DNA of 64,000 nucleotides from Nymphaea colorata (lineage: Eukaryota; Streptophyta; Magnoliopsida; Nymphaeales; Nymphaeaceae): positions 2,175,001-2,239,000 of the forward strand of contig NC_045142.1 in the NCBI RefSeq assembly GCF_008831285.2. The letters run 5' to 3'. The position numbers and the translations under genes are program-made. The notes under the pieces were generated by a model. The model was not told where the DNA came from and did not search any database. It saw only the letters and a program-made list of their open reading frames with translations. Shown here piece after piece: positions 12,033 through 23,921 of the stretch; the stretch's first letter is position 1; every line of letters begins with the position of its first letter.

Positions 12033-12315
12033 GCTGGGTCCGGAAACGCTTTGGAGGGTCCGCCCAGAAGAGAGAGACAGAGGGAGGGGTGCTTCGGTGG
12101 ACCGCTTGGCTTCTGCAGAAGAGAGAGGAAGCATCGGCTGAGGGAGGGAGAGAGGAGCGTAGTGCCAGCGGGGACCTACTCGACGGATTCCCTGCGTCCT
12201 GTGGAGGATCCGGGAGAGTTGACGACCGCAGCAGAGAACCCTAGATCTGGTCCCAGATTCCAGCTGGACTGCTTCTTCTCCGGCGGATCACGCGGCGTCG
12301 TTCTGGCCTGAAGGC

Positions 12316-15300
12316 ATGGGGTTCTTTTCCTTCTTCGGGAGAGTACTCTTCTCCTGCATTTTCGTACTGTCAGCATGGCAAATGTGAGCATTTCTCTTTA
12401 TCTCTCTCTGCCTTCAAACCAGGTCTTTTTTTTTCTAGTTATTTTCTTCGCTCTGTTTCTCAAAATATGCTTCACTTTTCGTTGTTTACTTCGAAAGATT
12501 TTTTTTTCGAAGCTTTTGGAGCTTTCACGTTTTCTGGAGTCTGATGTGAGTGAAGTTCCGTTTCTGTCTTACTTACGTCGTTTGTTGCTTAGCCTACTTG
12601 ATGAGCCTGGTAGTGTGATCGTCTGCTTGCGTTTCTCCTTTCATAGTTGTTGCTCCCTTGTTCGCCTTTTCTTATTTGTGCGGTGCTTTCTAAATATGCA
12701 CGGTGGAGTCTAATTTCTTGCGTTCTTTGGCTTAAATATTGTGAAAATTGCGTATTGTTAATGAGCAGATGTTTTCGGAAGTGGTTTTGAACAATGAAGC
12801 ACTGACTGAAGGATCCCAGTGTGCAGCATTCAACAACAGATCCCGCCAGGGTCTTTGAACCTATCTTCTAAAATATTGGATATTAGGTTAATATTCATGA
12901 GATTACCAGAAGGTTCACTGGCTCAACTACTGTTTAGCCACTAGGTCGTCATACCTGACCTTCCCTTTTACCGACCAGTACCTTAAAGACCGTGTCGTAA
13001 TTTTTTCCAGTGATGAGTGCCATGAATGATTTCTCTGATGTTCGTCTCCTTGTAGAAGATATAGCTTTTAGGCAAAATTTGGAATGTACTTGTATTTAGC
13101 TTGGAAAAAACGTTTGATTGAGGGTGGGAGATTTTTTGGTTCCATCTTCTTGGTGTCTTTAATTATTTTCTCTTGCTATTTAACCGCTCATTTGTTTGAA
13201 TTGCATCCTAGATCTCCAACTGCCTGTTAACATATCTGAAGTTGATTTTTGCTGGATGGATGGCAAAATTCATTCATTAATTTGAGTCCAAAATCAGTTT
13301 CAGGTTGTGGTTTCTAATCCTGAAAACACATACCTTACTATGACATGATAAATCACAAAATCGATTGGGCAAACAGGGCTCCTACTACAGATCTTATCAG
13401 AAAATTTAGAGCCACTAACTACTATGCGGTCTATGAAAATGCACAAGGACGTGTTTTCTATGTAACTGTTAGAGTTGTTACTGTAATGGTTCCTTTTGTG
13501 GAAGTAGAACATCCAGTACTTCTGTGGTACAAAAACTGTAGGTTATGAAAAGTGGATTTATAGTGCTCCATTTATTCTTTTTTTTTTCTGACCGGTAGTT
13601 TGGCTATACCTGATTTTTCTTGATGTGTTATTGGGTGCCATCCTAAACTGGATTTGCTTATAATTTATTAATTTTCCGAACATTGTGGAACTTGAACTCT
13701 GTCGTAGTTAAATTTCAGAAACTCGAGCACTAGTTTGGAAGCGTCTTTATTGTTCACTGGAAGTTTTTTGTATTTTTTTTCTTACTATCATTTTTTAAGT
13801 ACACTGCTGCTTTTGCCTATTGACTCTGTGTCTGAATCTTTTCATAATTTTAAATTATATAGGAAATTTTTGCTTTTCTCTCATGAGGGAAAAGAGATTT
13901 ATTATGTAAAAATAGGCTGTTTCCTCTGGAGTTTTTCACAAGTTCTAGTTGTGGAACTTCTATTATTTTAGTGTGATATGAATGCATACACAAGTCATGG
14001 CACCTTAGGAGTTAGGATGAATGTTTTTTTTGATTTCAAATGTTGCTTGCTGTTTTATGACTTATCCACGCAATGGTGATTTCAGGCTGAATGAGTTTGG
14101 CACTGATGGTGGACCTTCAGTCAAGCAATTTGAGCCAAAGTACAACTTGTTTAAAGGCCATGTCACAAAATCCCTTGGAATCGAGCTTCCACCTATCGAG
14201 GTGAATAAGATTTTGCAAGTTAATGCAATAAAATTGCTGATGTTCTTGGTTTGTGAGTTGTGACTCGATTGAGTATCTTCGTTTTGCAGATTAAACATCT
14301 TGTAGCTGCAGCCATTGCTTTGAAAGGAGTTGGTGGCATTCTCTTCATCTTTGGCAGTTCTTTTGGTGCTTGGCTTTTGGTATAGATTTCTTGTCTCTCT
14401 TTTTATTTTTGCCTTATTAAGCCTGTGTTTCTATTCTTTCTGGACATTGGCATTATAGTATAAGGTTCAGGATTTGAGCTTTAGTTTGACTTTTTTGGGC
14501 AATATTTGCCTTTTCTTTATAGCATCATTTATGATGCTTGCATACCTTTGTCTACACAACACTTGTGCAGATTAGCGACAACTAGCTTGTTGCTTTTTTG
14601 TTGTTTTAAGCTTTCGTTTGCTTTGGGTGCTGATATTTGCAATGCTATCAAATTATCAATTGTGTTCAAGTTTTAACGAGTTTTCATGTTTTGTGTCAAT
14701 TTGGTTTAGCATGGGATAGTTGTGATTACTAAATTGTTAAGCTTTCAAAGGCTTTCTTAAGATGAAGAACACTGCTTGTTTTCCCTTCTGGGACTTTGCG
14801 AACTTTCTTAGTGCATGTTTTGCTAAGTTTTTGGTGAATTATACAGAAGGTATGGAGAAGGATACTTGCAAATGTCATTTGCGTTCTAGTGTGTCTTTGG
14901 CTGTTGCCCCTGGAACACCAGGGACAGGATGTGTCATTCCTACTGTTGTTGGATTCTGGTTGGTCTGTGTCTTCATGCAGCAGGACATCCCTTTTGACAA
15001 ATGATGCGTCTGTTTTTTGTGTTTTGCCATTTTGGCAGAACGCCTAACTTAATTAATTAGGGATTGAACGTCGGTGGCAACAACACCGGCTTTCTCAGAA
15101 CATGGGTTTCTTCACAATTGAACATGCTAATAATGTCAGGATGCAGTTGCACATTCCAATACCAGAATCTGTTTCACGTTATGACATTTACTTTTTCTAT
15201 TCGATATCTAATTGATAACCTATTCCTGCAGCTTATCTATCTGGCGTTGGTGACACCCCTTCTCCATGATTTCTACAACTATAATTTTGAGAAACCTGAG

Positions 15301-15551
15301 TTCATCCCTGTTTTCTCTGAGTTTGTTCAGGTAGGTCTTCCTTATAAGGATCCCTTTCTCTTAACTGTCTTTCTCTCTGGTTCTTGGTCTGCTTTGTCGA
15401 GGACTTTTATGGTCATCTGATTTGTTTGTCTCTCGACACTTCGAACTTCCAGAACTTGGCCCTTTTTGGTGCGTTGTTGTTCTTCCTTGGAATGAAGAAC
15501 TCATTTCCGAAGAAGCCCAAGAGGAAGGTAGTGAAGACGAAGACCAACTAG
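12316..15551 (+). CDS. HR-like lesion-inducing protein (DoxX-like membrane protein), complete, 156 aa, 5 exons
   Basis: This small plant family was first linked to hypersensitive-response-like cell death when overexpressed. Its biochemical role is unknown. Exons: 12316-12383, 14086-14200, 14290-14379, 15232-15330 and 15453-15551, with GT-AG borders and a continuous frame. The 156-aa product opens MGFFSFFGRVLFSCIFVLSA. It contains LNEFGTDGG, PKYNLFKGHV and IALKGVGGILFIFGSSFGA, then HDFYNYNF and FGALLFFLGMKNS, and ends in a basic tail KKPKRKVVKTKTN. Hydrophobic segments lie near residues 5-22, 65-90, 92-103 and 125-142, as expected for this DoxX-like fold. The order and spacing match family members of about 155-160 aa. 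Intron 1 is 1,702 bp. A TATA box lies at 12,025. No break or missing segment was seen. Open frames inside introns 1 and 3 are rejected as noise. Confidence 0.92.
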
Positions 15552-18500
15552 CACGCGTGAACGTGCTGAACAGGAATTCGATGTTTATGTACCCTTTTTG
15601 TAGTCTTTTAGGTACTATTTGTGACAAATGTTTTGAATTAGGAAAAATTATTGCAGTTTTCTTTGCGGATGAACATTTTATTGCTCGACCATCTTTTATG
15701 CTCATTTGCAGGGAGAAAATGGTCTTCTACCTGATGTACACTGTTCTGATTTTGTCCCCTTCTCAGATTGCTTAAAACCTCTCTAACACTCACGCCTCAC
15801 TGTTCGAGCACATCTGCCTTTTGATCATATATTTCTTTGCCTTTAAGTCTAACTGCTGCTTGGCGTTGGTAGATCATTATCATCTGATCTCGAACATCAT
15901 AATTATAATAGATTCATGAACATCAACATCCATCTTATTTACAATGGATTTTTAGTTTGTGGCAACTCCTTCGTTCTTGTAAGCTAATTCGTGTTCGTTG
16001 TGTTCTTTGGCTTTGCCTTCCATATCCACTTTTTGCAGTCTTATGTGCTTCTCCAGTTCTTGCCCGCTATCTTTATCCAATGTTTTCAAGGATAATATTT
16101 TAGTGTCTGAAAAATCCATCGTTAGTTTGTATTCGGAGCTCGTATTTTTTGTCGTACTTGAAACTCTGTCAATCTGCCTGCCCATTTGACTTGTTTCCTG
16201 GTTCCGCTAGACTAACAAACCAGGATGCTAAACAATGGGCAGAGCGCGTGGATGAGATAAGATGTTCATATTTTACCATCGGAAAGTGAGTTGAGAATGA
16301 AAACTCGGCTTTGTTGGTCAACTTTTCTATGTTGGTCAACTCCTATGGGTTGCTAACCAATCGATCGCAGGGTTCAGGGCGCGCTTTAGACCAGAAGAGC
16401 GTGGTTGACGTGTCCTTTCGAAGACATCCGACTCATTCAAGACGTTGAGGTGTTCGTCTGGTGGTTAATTCGGGATGTGATCGTCACTATTGGATCTCGC
16501 TAAAAGCCTGATATTTGGATCCTTGTGGTAATTCATAATTGTTCAATCACGCCTTCATGTTTGGCTTGACTTTGAACACGAGTCAGCATCAGGTTAAAAG
16601 TATTGGGTTGGATCTCATAAAGCCTATATCCTGATCGTCTTACCTTATTTGTGTTCTTCTAAGCTCACACGGTTTGCGATGGGAATGTCGAGGGGGTGAA
16701 TTGTGGGTCCGGAAGATTACGAGGGCATATAGAGACAATTCGAATCGCATATGAACAGGGCAGTGGACTACCAAGAGAGTGTTTAATAAGAATTTTGTAT
16801 GAAATGAAATTTATTATAGTCTTTAGGACAGAACAAATACAGCATTTCCCTTACCAAACACCGCCTAATGGACCTCAGGAACTTGTCACATTCTGAACCC
16901 GATTGTCGTCCCAGAGCCTCAACCAGTGAACCAATTGGTGTTAGCGAATGGAAGGGTCTAATAAAAAGTTTGATCCTCACACAACCATGTGTAGGTATGG
17001 CCTTGTTTGACTCAGCCCCGAATCAAGTTGGCTACCTCACGAGCTTGCCTCATTGATTTAAGGAAATGGCGTCACACTGCTCAAATGCACCTACATTACG
17101 ACCAACAACTGTGAAACTGAGTTCCGCGATTGAAGTCGTCTCCAGCGTCTTTTTCATGGGGATGGTCACCCTCTTCTTGCTGGTCTGGACGGCAGAGCAA
17201 TTTAATAACGTGATCCAGTCGATGATTAGAAATTTAGCACCGATTGTCTTATCAGAGAGTTGACGGAGCAACAGCCATTGTGCTGCCAACACCGGCCATA
17301 AAAATTATTCTCTTCTAGCTGCTTGTGCAAGGGAAATCAACATGAATCTACACGACAAGGATACAAGAAAAAGGATGAAACACTGGCGCTGTTTTTATGA
17401 ACATTTTTTTTTTTTCGGTTTAATTAGGAGAAAACAAACCCTAAACTTAGGTACATCCTTCAATCCGTATGTCGCACTTGCCACCATTTGCAACACAAAG
17501 GAGTTTTATACTGAAGCATGACAATGAGATTCAAAACTCAGACCCTTTGAGTGTGAGCTGTCCTGCTGCATGGCAAAGGCAGAAGCATCAATGCCGTATG
17601 GGCAATTGCCCACTCAATCCTATAAAAAAATATATTTTCATGTTGATACTTATAGGAAATTTTCTTCAATTACATATTGGTGCTCTCTAAAAATTTAAAA
17701 TTTTATATTTAGTGTCTCTTAATAAAAAATTAATGGCTCTACCCCTGCCACCGGATTGTGCTGCACCCTTTATACTTCATAACATTCAGTTATCCGTGTG
17801 AATAGAAACGAGAAATTTTCGTACGTCATGATCTCCTGTCATAGACTGAACCAAGATGTTGGCTTAATTTGGTGATTTTCCTACATGGGGGAGAACAATA
17901 TAGACGCAATATGCCAACCTTTGCCAAGGTCAAAAGCGTGAACCAAAATCTTGGCATAATTTGGTGATCTTCTTACATGGAGTAGAACGATGCAGTCGAA
18001 ATATGCCAACTTTTTCCAAGGTCAAAAGCGTGCATATGTGGTAGCGATGTGCATGCCATCAAAGCCATTGACCTTACAAGGGAGATTCTGATGTGACCGC
18101 CTATGTAAGGCATCTATGAACAAGTCAAAGAAGATTTTTCTTTTCCTTGTTGTGACAATTGAGCTGTATTTAGGCAGATCCCCACCAATAGATCAAGGAA
18201 ACAACAAGAAAAAAAATACAGTCAATTATCAACATCAAAAACCAATCTAAGAGTAGAAACAGGTTAACAATGTGAGAAAAGATCTTCAGACCTATCCAGA
18301 GATGTTTTGAAGACACCCCAAGTATGACAAGGAACCAATCCTGCTTTTTGCTTGGCAAAATTGTTCTCTTAACTAGTTAAAGTAATTCCCTTCCCATCCT
18401 GGAATGTTTGCTTATCTATACACATGGATTTTCTATGTGAAGAAAGTACCAAAAATACTGCATTGAATGCCATATGGTATGTATGTTCTCGTTAAGAAAT

Positions 18501-19299
18501 GTGTATTGGAAGCTCTCTTTATAAGCATTGATACAGCACATGCATATGTCCGCATCTAGTGCAAGTCTGTTCATATGATAAATCACCTCTCAAATTGATC
18601 TTACATCTCTTTGATGATCTGAATGGGAAAGACCCACCATTCTATAAAGAGCCGAAGCTTCTACCAACCATTTGTATGCCTTTTTTATTATGCTTCAATT
18701 ATATATTATTAATACTCCTTTTGCAATAAAAGAGGTTTTATACTTATAGTTAAAGCAACTACTTTAGTAAAGATGGTGGTTCTCCTCAAAAGTACTACGT
18801 CATTAATACTCACAATGGCTGCCGTCCACCGTAATGAAGGGGCCACACAGATTTTAAATCTCTTCTTAAAGGCGATCATTGAAGATTATATAGTACTCTA
18901 ACAACTACCAATTATGTTTCTTTACTTCATAGAAGTTTACACAACCTTATTAACGAGATTCCTCACATTTGAATAAATGAATGGTCCCTTTTTGCATCTT
19001 TCGGCATTAGATTTCTTGTTCATCTTGTTCAGTTATATTTTAATGGTTGCGTAGTTTCAGATGGTTGAGTTATGGCGGTGGGGGCTTGTACATTGTTCTT
19101 CGTTGCATTTCCCGAAATTGATCTTGTTTTGCCCGTTGGTTGCTGGTGCGTTACAAAACCACGTCGGCCTCTTTCCTTGCTTTAATTCATCGCCTCCGTT
19201 GCCGTGTCGCTGTCAGTCTTAAGAGAGATTAAACAGAGGTTTCCGGCCAGTCGCCGGAGTTTTTTTGTTGAAATTCCTTGATTTTTGTTAGAAGAATAG
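15552..19299. other. Intergenic DNA after HRLI: 3' UTR, unrecognised short ORFs, decayed repeats
   Basis: The first ~300 bases are probably the HRLI 3' UTR. A minus-strand open frame at 15,952-16,185 (77 aa, hydrophilic, K/E/D-rich) and overlapping frames on both strands at 17,050-17,292 match no family I know, so I do not call them genes. The 17,578-17,750 stretch has a GGGCAATTGCCCA palindrome near one end and GGCTCTACCCCTGCC at the other. It resembles hAT-like ends seen elsewhere in the window. A 93-bp tandem pair is listed separately. Confidence 0.45.
17847..18033. repeat. 93-bp tandem duplication (two units)
   Basis: GAACCAAGATGTTGGC... and GAACCAAAATCTTGGC... head two adjacent 93-bp units. 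Both end in CCAAGGTCAAAAGCGTG. They differ at roughly one base in eight, so the duplication is old. No coding content. Confidence 0.8.
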
Positions 19300-20340
19300 T
19301 TTTTTTTGCATAGGTGGAGTCCGAAATTTTTTGCCGGAATTATAGTTTTAAAATTTTAATAGGGACCAAAATATAATTTTTCAAAATTTTTATATTTTGT
19401 TAGTAGAATCGAATTATAGTTTTAAAATTTTAAGAAGGATCAAACTATAGTTTTTCAAAATTTTTTATATAAGTCAAATTGAAATTTTAAAAATTTACAT
19501 GTAAATTTTTTATTTATATTTTAAATCTGAAAAGGGCCATGGCCCCCACTACCCCCTTGTTTTTTTTGCATAGGTGAAGTCCGAATTTTTTTGTTGGCAT
19601 TATAGTTTTAAAATTTTAGTAGGGACCAAAATATAATTTTTCAAAATTTTTATATTTTGTTAGTAGAATCGAATTATAGTTATAAAATTTTAAGAAGGAC
19701 CAAAATATAGTTTTTCAAAATTTTTTATATAAGTCAAATTGAAATTTTAAAAATTTACATGTAAATTTTTTATTTATATTTTAAATCTGAAAAGGGCCAT
19801 GGCCCCACTACCCCTCTTGTTTTTTTTTTGCATAGGTGAAGTCCGAATTTTTTTGCTGACATTATAGTTTTAAAATTTTAGTAGGGACCAAAATATAATT
19901 TTTCAAAATTTTTATATTTTGTTAGTAGAATCGAATTATAGTTTAAAATTTTAAGAAGGACCAAAATATAGTTTTTCAAAATTTTTTATATAAGTCAAAT
20001 TGAAATTTTAAAAATTTACATGTAAATTTTTTATTTATTTTTTAAATCTGAAAAGGGCCATGGCCCCCACTACCCCCCTTGTTTTTTTTGCATAGGTGAA
20101 GTCCGAATTTTTTTGCTGGCATTATAGTTTTAAAATTTTAGTAGGGACCAAAATATATTTTTTCAAAATTTTTATATTTTGCTAGTAGAATCGAATTATA
20201 GTTTAAAATTTTAAGAAGGACCAAAATATAGTTTTTCAAAATTTTTTATATAAGTCAAATTAAAATTTTAAAAATTTACATATAAATTGTTTATTTTATT
20301 TTTAAATCTGAAAAGGGCCATGCCCCGACTAACCCCTTGA
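19300..20340. repeat. Four-unit ~260-bp tandem array with GGGCCATGGCCC palindrome
   Basis: Landmark GCATAGGTG(G/A)AGTCCGAA occurs at about 19,308, 19,568, 19,830 and 20,090, so the period is 260-262 bp. Each unit carries two variants of ATTATAGTTTTAAAATTTTA...ACCAAAATATA, a TTACATGTAAA palindrome, then AAAAGGGCCATGGCCCC and a C-rich end. The last unit is more diverged (GGGCCATGCCCC) and runs into TTGACTCCACCCC. Read on the minus strand, that terminus resembles plant hAT ends (GGGGTGGAGTCAAGGGG). Probably an amplified transposon terminus. Confidence 0.9.
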
Positions 20341-21720
20341 CTCCACCCCCTGGTTTTAAGAACTTCATCATGACTAAAAGCAATTCCAACTGAGTTTTTT
20401 AGGCTTATTTTCCAGTTGACTCCACCAAAGATCCAAACCTAGTTTCAAAATATCTTAATTAAGCTAATGCCAAGAATGAAATTGACCACAAATTACTTTG
20501 GAAGAGATGTGACTTTCCCATTGTTATAAAAGTTTCAATATTATTTTTTTTTTCTTTGTTTTCTCTCAATCATCCACTTTAAAAAACAAACAGCCAAGAT
20601 GATTTCACATATTCAAATTTAAATTCGAATGAAGAAAAGAAATATCCAACTCCGAAAACAAATCCAAAATCCGATGTTGCACCACAAATCTAATTTAAAT
20701 CAATTTTTTAAATTCACATTTGAATTTAAATCCAAATTTTAAACCGAACAAGGCCCATTTTCAAAATGTAAAGCCATTGGGTGTAGAATATCTATTTTAA
20801 ATGGTACAATATATCTACTTTAAACTAAATCCGCTATGAATCTGAAGTCAAACCCGATTGGATATTTATGTATATCTGAATTCAAATATGAATCCAACCA
20901 AATATATCTTGTTAAGTCCAAATCTCACCTTACTTTTTAATCGGATATAAATTGTTGTCCATATCCGACTTTTCGGAATGGTTCGATCGAATATCCGATT
21001 CAACTGCCTATTAGGCTATAAAAAATCGGTGGGTTCAATGACCGGTAGAAGCTTCAATTCTGATAAGCATCAACCCGAACGTAAACTAATGCCAGGAAGA
21101 AAGATACGAAAAATAAAATTAATATTCGATTAAGAAATCATATACCATCTAATCGGATAAGCTTTGGATTTGCACAAATTTATGAATGGACTTGAATTCA
21201 TATTGATTTAGTTTTTACTAAATTTCTTAGATCCAATGTTGATACACTTTGGAAGCCCGTTTTTAACACATCATAATGCAGCAGTGGATTTTGTTGTTGG
21301 ATTCATACTCAAATTCAGATGCAGATAAGTGATAGAGTTTTCTTTATTCTAATTCAAATCCACATAACATCGGAGAAAGATTAAGAGTACATCTTATTGG
21401 AATCCAATCCGTCTGATGCCATAATTAAGAAAAATGAAAGCAACGAAGGAGGATCTAATTCAACGTTTGATCAATGGGAAATGAACGGGAAGTCGTTGGC
21501 AGGCTCCTTTCCGGACATCTAGCTTTGACATATAGACTTCGTAGTTAGATTCGGATATTCCTTACTAATTTACGGCAACTTTCCCTTAACGTAGCTAAAT
21601 TCGGATCTGGTCGGATTCCGATCCAAATCTTACCATCAAAACGGATTCAAAAGTTCGGTAAACTCGAGATCCTTAGAAACCCAATCTGGCGGCACTGATT
21701 TTGGATCGTTAATGTATTGA
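20341..21720. other. AT-rich intergenic DNA upstream of GMPP
   Basis: No gene or clear element seen. Many short AAATCCAAATC/GGATTTGAAT-like words occur in both orientations, a pattern typical of decayed repeats. The last ~200 bases become mixed in composition toward the GMPP promoter. Confidence 0.4.
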
Positions 21721-21932
21721 TGATCCAAATCCATTTAATAGGATCATGACCGTTGGCAGTGTGATCTGGATCTGGATTCGAGAGAGCGGTCCGGGGTGGG
21801 TTAGGCAGAAGGCCCGAAAGGGGGTTGACCCGTCGAGGGGTGGGAAAAAGCCTTGCTGCGCGCGGACTCGAATCGGTTGCTTAAACTGTGGAAAAGCGAG
21901 TGGTTTGAGATCCGCCCGATCTCTCGACGCGC

Positions 21933-21939
21933 TTAAATA
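21933..21939 (+). promoter_or_regulatory. Candidate TATA box of the GMPP gene
   Basis: TTAAATA within GCGCTTAAATACCCGCC, followed about 50 bp on by a long pyrimidine-rich leader (TTCTTTCTTTCTTCC...). The position suits transcription start near 21,965 and a first leader exon ending at the strong donor CTCG/GTAAGT at 22,128. Confidence 0.5.
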
Positions 21940-22127
21940 CCCGCCAGCGACGTTCGTTCATGTTGAAGATCACGTCCCGCCCCGCCTTCATTCTTTCTTT
22001 CTTCCTCCCTCTTTTTGTCTCTGCGCCGGGAGGAAGAGCGAGGGAAGGCCTCTTGTCCGGACTCCCGACGGCTCGCGTCCGGAAACTCAGTTGCAGATCT
22101 TTATTGGTTTGATCTCTCATCTTCTCG

Positions 22128-23864
22128 GTAAGTATACGGCGAACATCTGTTTCCGGCGCGTTCCCGCTAGTTTCTGGCCCTTTTATCCCCAAAATTGTGG
22201 GGGATCTGTTTTCGAACGCTCGTGGTTTCGGATTTTCTGTAATCTTTCACGAACTTGACGCGTTTTGTAATCATTGTTGCAATGTAGTTTTTGTAAATTT
22301 GTTTTGCTCTGTCTTCTTTGTGATTATGGAAAATTCAGCGTCGTACTGGTTGAATACTCCGAGAAGCTCCGTCGGGGCGTTTTTTAAGCCGCTGCAACGC
22401 GTTTTTGCATTAGATTGGTTAAATTTTATTGTGGCTTTAGCGGTGTTGCTTCATTTGCAAGTCTACGCGCGTTTGCGTGCTCATTTTGAGAAGGATTTTC
22501 GTAATTCAATTGGATTTTTTTTTCCTTCTTTTTGATATTTTACTGCGCTTCTTTCTTCTTTTCCTGCGTTGGCTTATCCTTATGAAGAATTTTCAAGCTT
22601 CAGGTCCTCTTTGTTTACTGAGATCTTGTGTTGATTTCCTTCCCTACCGTTGATATAGAATTCGACTGTCAGATTATGAATATGTTCTTCAATTTAAAAA
22701 TCTTACTTGATATACAGAAATTTCTCTTTTATTTTCTTTCTTTATCCGGTTGTCGTCATTTTTGGACGTAGTGATTACGTTCTGAGGACTTTACATAATT
22801 GAAACAAAAAAGATGATTGTTAAGTAATTTTAACAAGTCTGTCTTGCCTGTTCTGACGCTGTAGACGCGGACCTAGCTCTAGGAAATTTTATTTGTGTTC
22901 TGGCGTTGCCTGAATTAAATTTGCGTCTTCACTTACTAACACGAATTTCTTAACTTTTCCCTTACCAGATACGTTTTGCTTTGCCCATTTCAGCTCTCTC
23001 CTTTTCTCTCTCTCCCCACACACACACAGCGAGGCACGCGCACACACATGCGTAATGCCTTTTGTTTGCTTGATGTGCAATATGACTGAATACAAACATA
23101 CATGTACCGCTTTTCCGGTTTCTTGCTTGGAGCATTAAATCGACAGATTTTGTCTTGTTTATGCGCCTTCTGCTTTTCGTTTCTTTTAAACCTTCATGAT
23201 TTTGGTTCTTAGCTGAAAGCGGCTGTCTGCTTCGCTCTCTAATCGGTTCATTGTCTTTTGTAAATTTCGTCTTCGCTTACTAGCTTCTTTTTTTCTAACA
23301 GCTGTCCATTTTGGCGTGTTCCTCTGCTGCTATTGTATCTGGAGACTCATAACCTTTTCAAAATGGCTTCATTTATTTCACTCCATAGACTTTTGGTTTT
23401 ATTGTGCAGCGTATATCCTTATGGTGCTTGCCTTTCTGTATCGCATTTCCCCTCGTAGAAAATCTGCTGTTTCTTCCAGATACCCCTTTTTTCTGCGTCT
23501 TTTAACACCTGGTTTAACTCTTTTTCGAGCTCTTTTCTGACACTTGCATATGGAGTTCCTCCAATTCTGCCATTAATGCTCGGGCTTTGACATTTTCTTA
23601 CATGGTTGCATGTATCACTTATTCAGCACCGAATTTTTTAGCATCTATGAAGTTTGTCCATGCGTATTAGTTTTTACAGCTTTAATCTTACCTACCAAGC
23701 GTGAGTTTTGTCATTATTCAGTTACCTTTTGCTCAGGTTTTTCCTGAAAAACAAGGCTTTAGTTTTTATTTTCTATTACTGAAATTTTCAGGTGTACTTG
23801 AAAGCGCGCTAAGATGTTTTGTCTTTGATAACTGAATCATACTGATTTCCTTAATTCTGATCAG
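22128..23864 (+). other. Probable 5'-UTR intron of GMPP (about 1.7 kb)
   Basis: A consensus donor (G/GTAAGT) lies at 22,127/22,128 after the CT-rich leader. A suitable acceptor (TTCTGATCAG) ends at 23,864, 57 bp upstream of the ATG. The intervening DNA is T-rich like an intron and includes a CT/CA microsatellite (about 22,995-23,050). An alternative acceptor (TTTTCAG) ends near 23,791. Long leader introns often raise expression in plant housekeeping genes. That role here is inference. Confidence 0.55.
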
Positions 23865-23921
23865 CCATTTTCTTCGTTCGGCCTTCGAAAGCATTCTTGG
23901 AGTAAGTTCGTCAGTATCACT

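Noticed and set aside
12375-12713. 112-codon plus-strand frame
   Set aside because: Starts at the exon 1/intron 1 border of the HRLI gene and runs through T-rich intron sequence.
15361-15705. 114-codon minus-strand frame
   Set aside because: Antisense of HRLI exon 5 and its flanks, whose plus-strand coding is well supported.
17050-17292. Overlapping 65- and 80-codon frames on both strands
   Set aside because: No recognisable family on either strand and no neighbouring exon candidates. Too weak to call.
19300-20340. CRISPR-like array
   Set aside because: Repeats are 260-bp contiguous units without unique spacers, in a plant genome. It is a simple tandem array.
21746-22258. 170-codon plus-strand open frame upstream of GMPP
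   Set aside because: It spans the candidate TATA box, the transcription start and the consensus splice donor at 22,128, and its peptide resembles no family. It is leader and promoter sequence read as protein.
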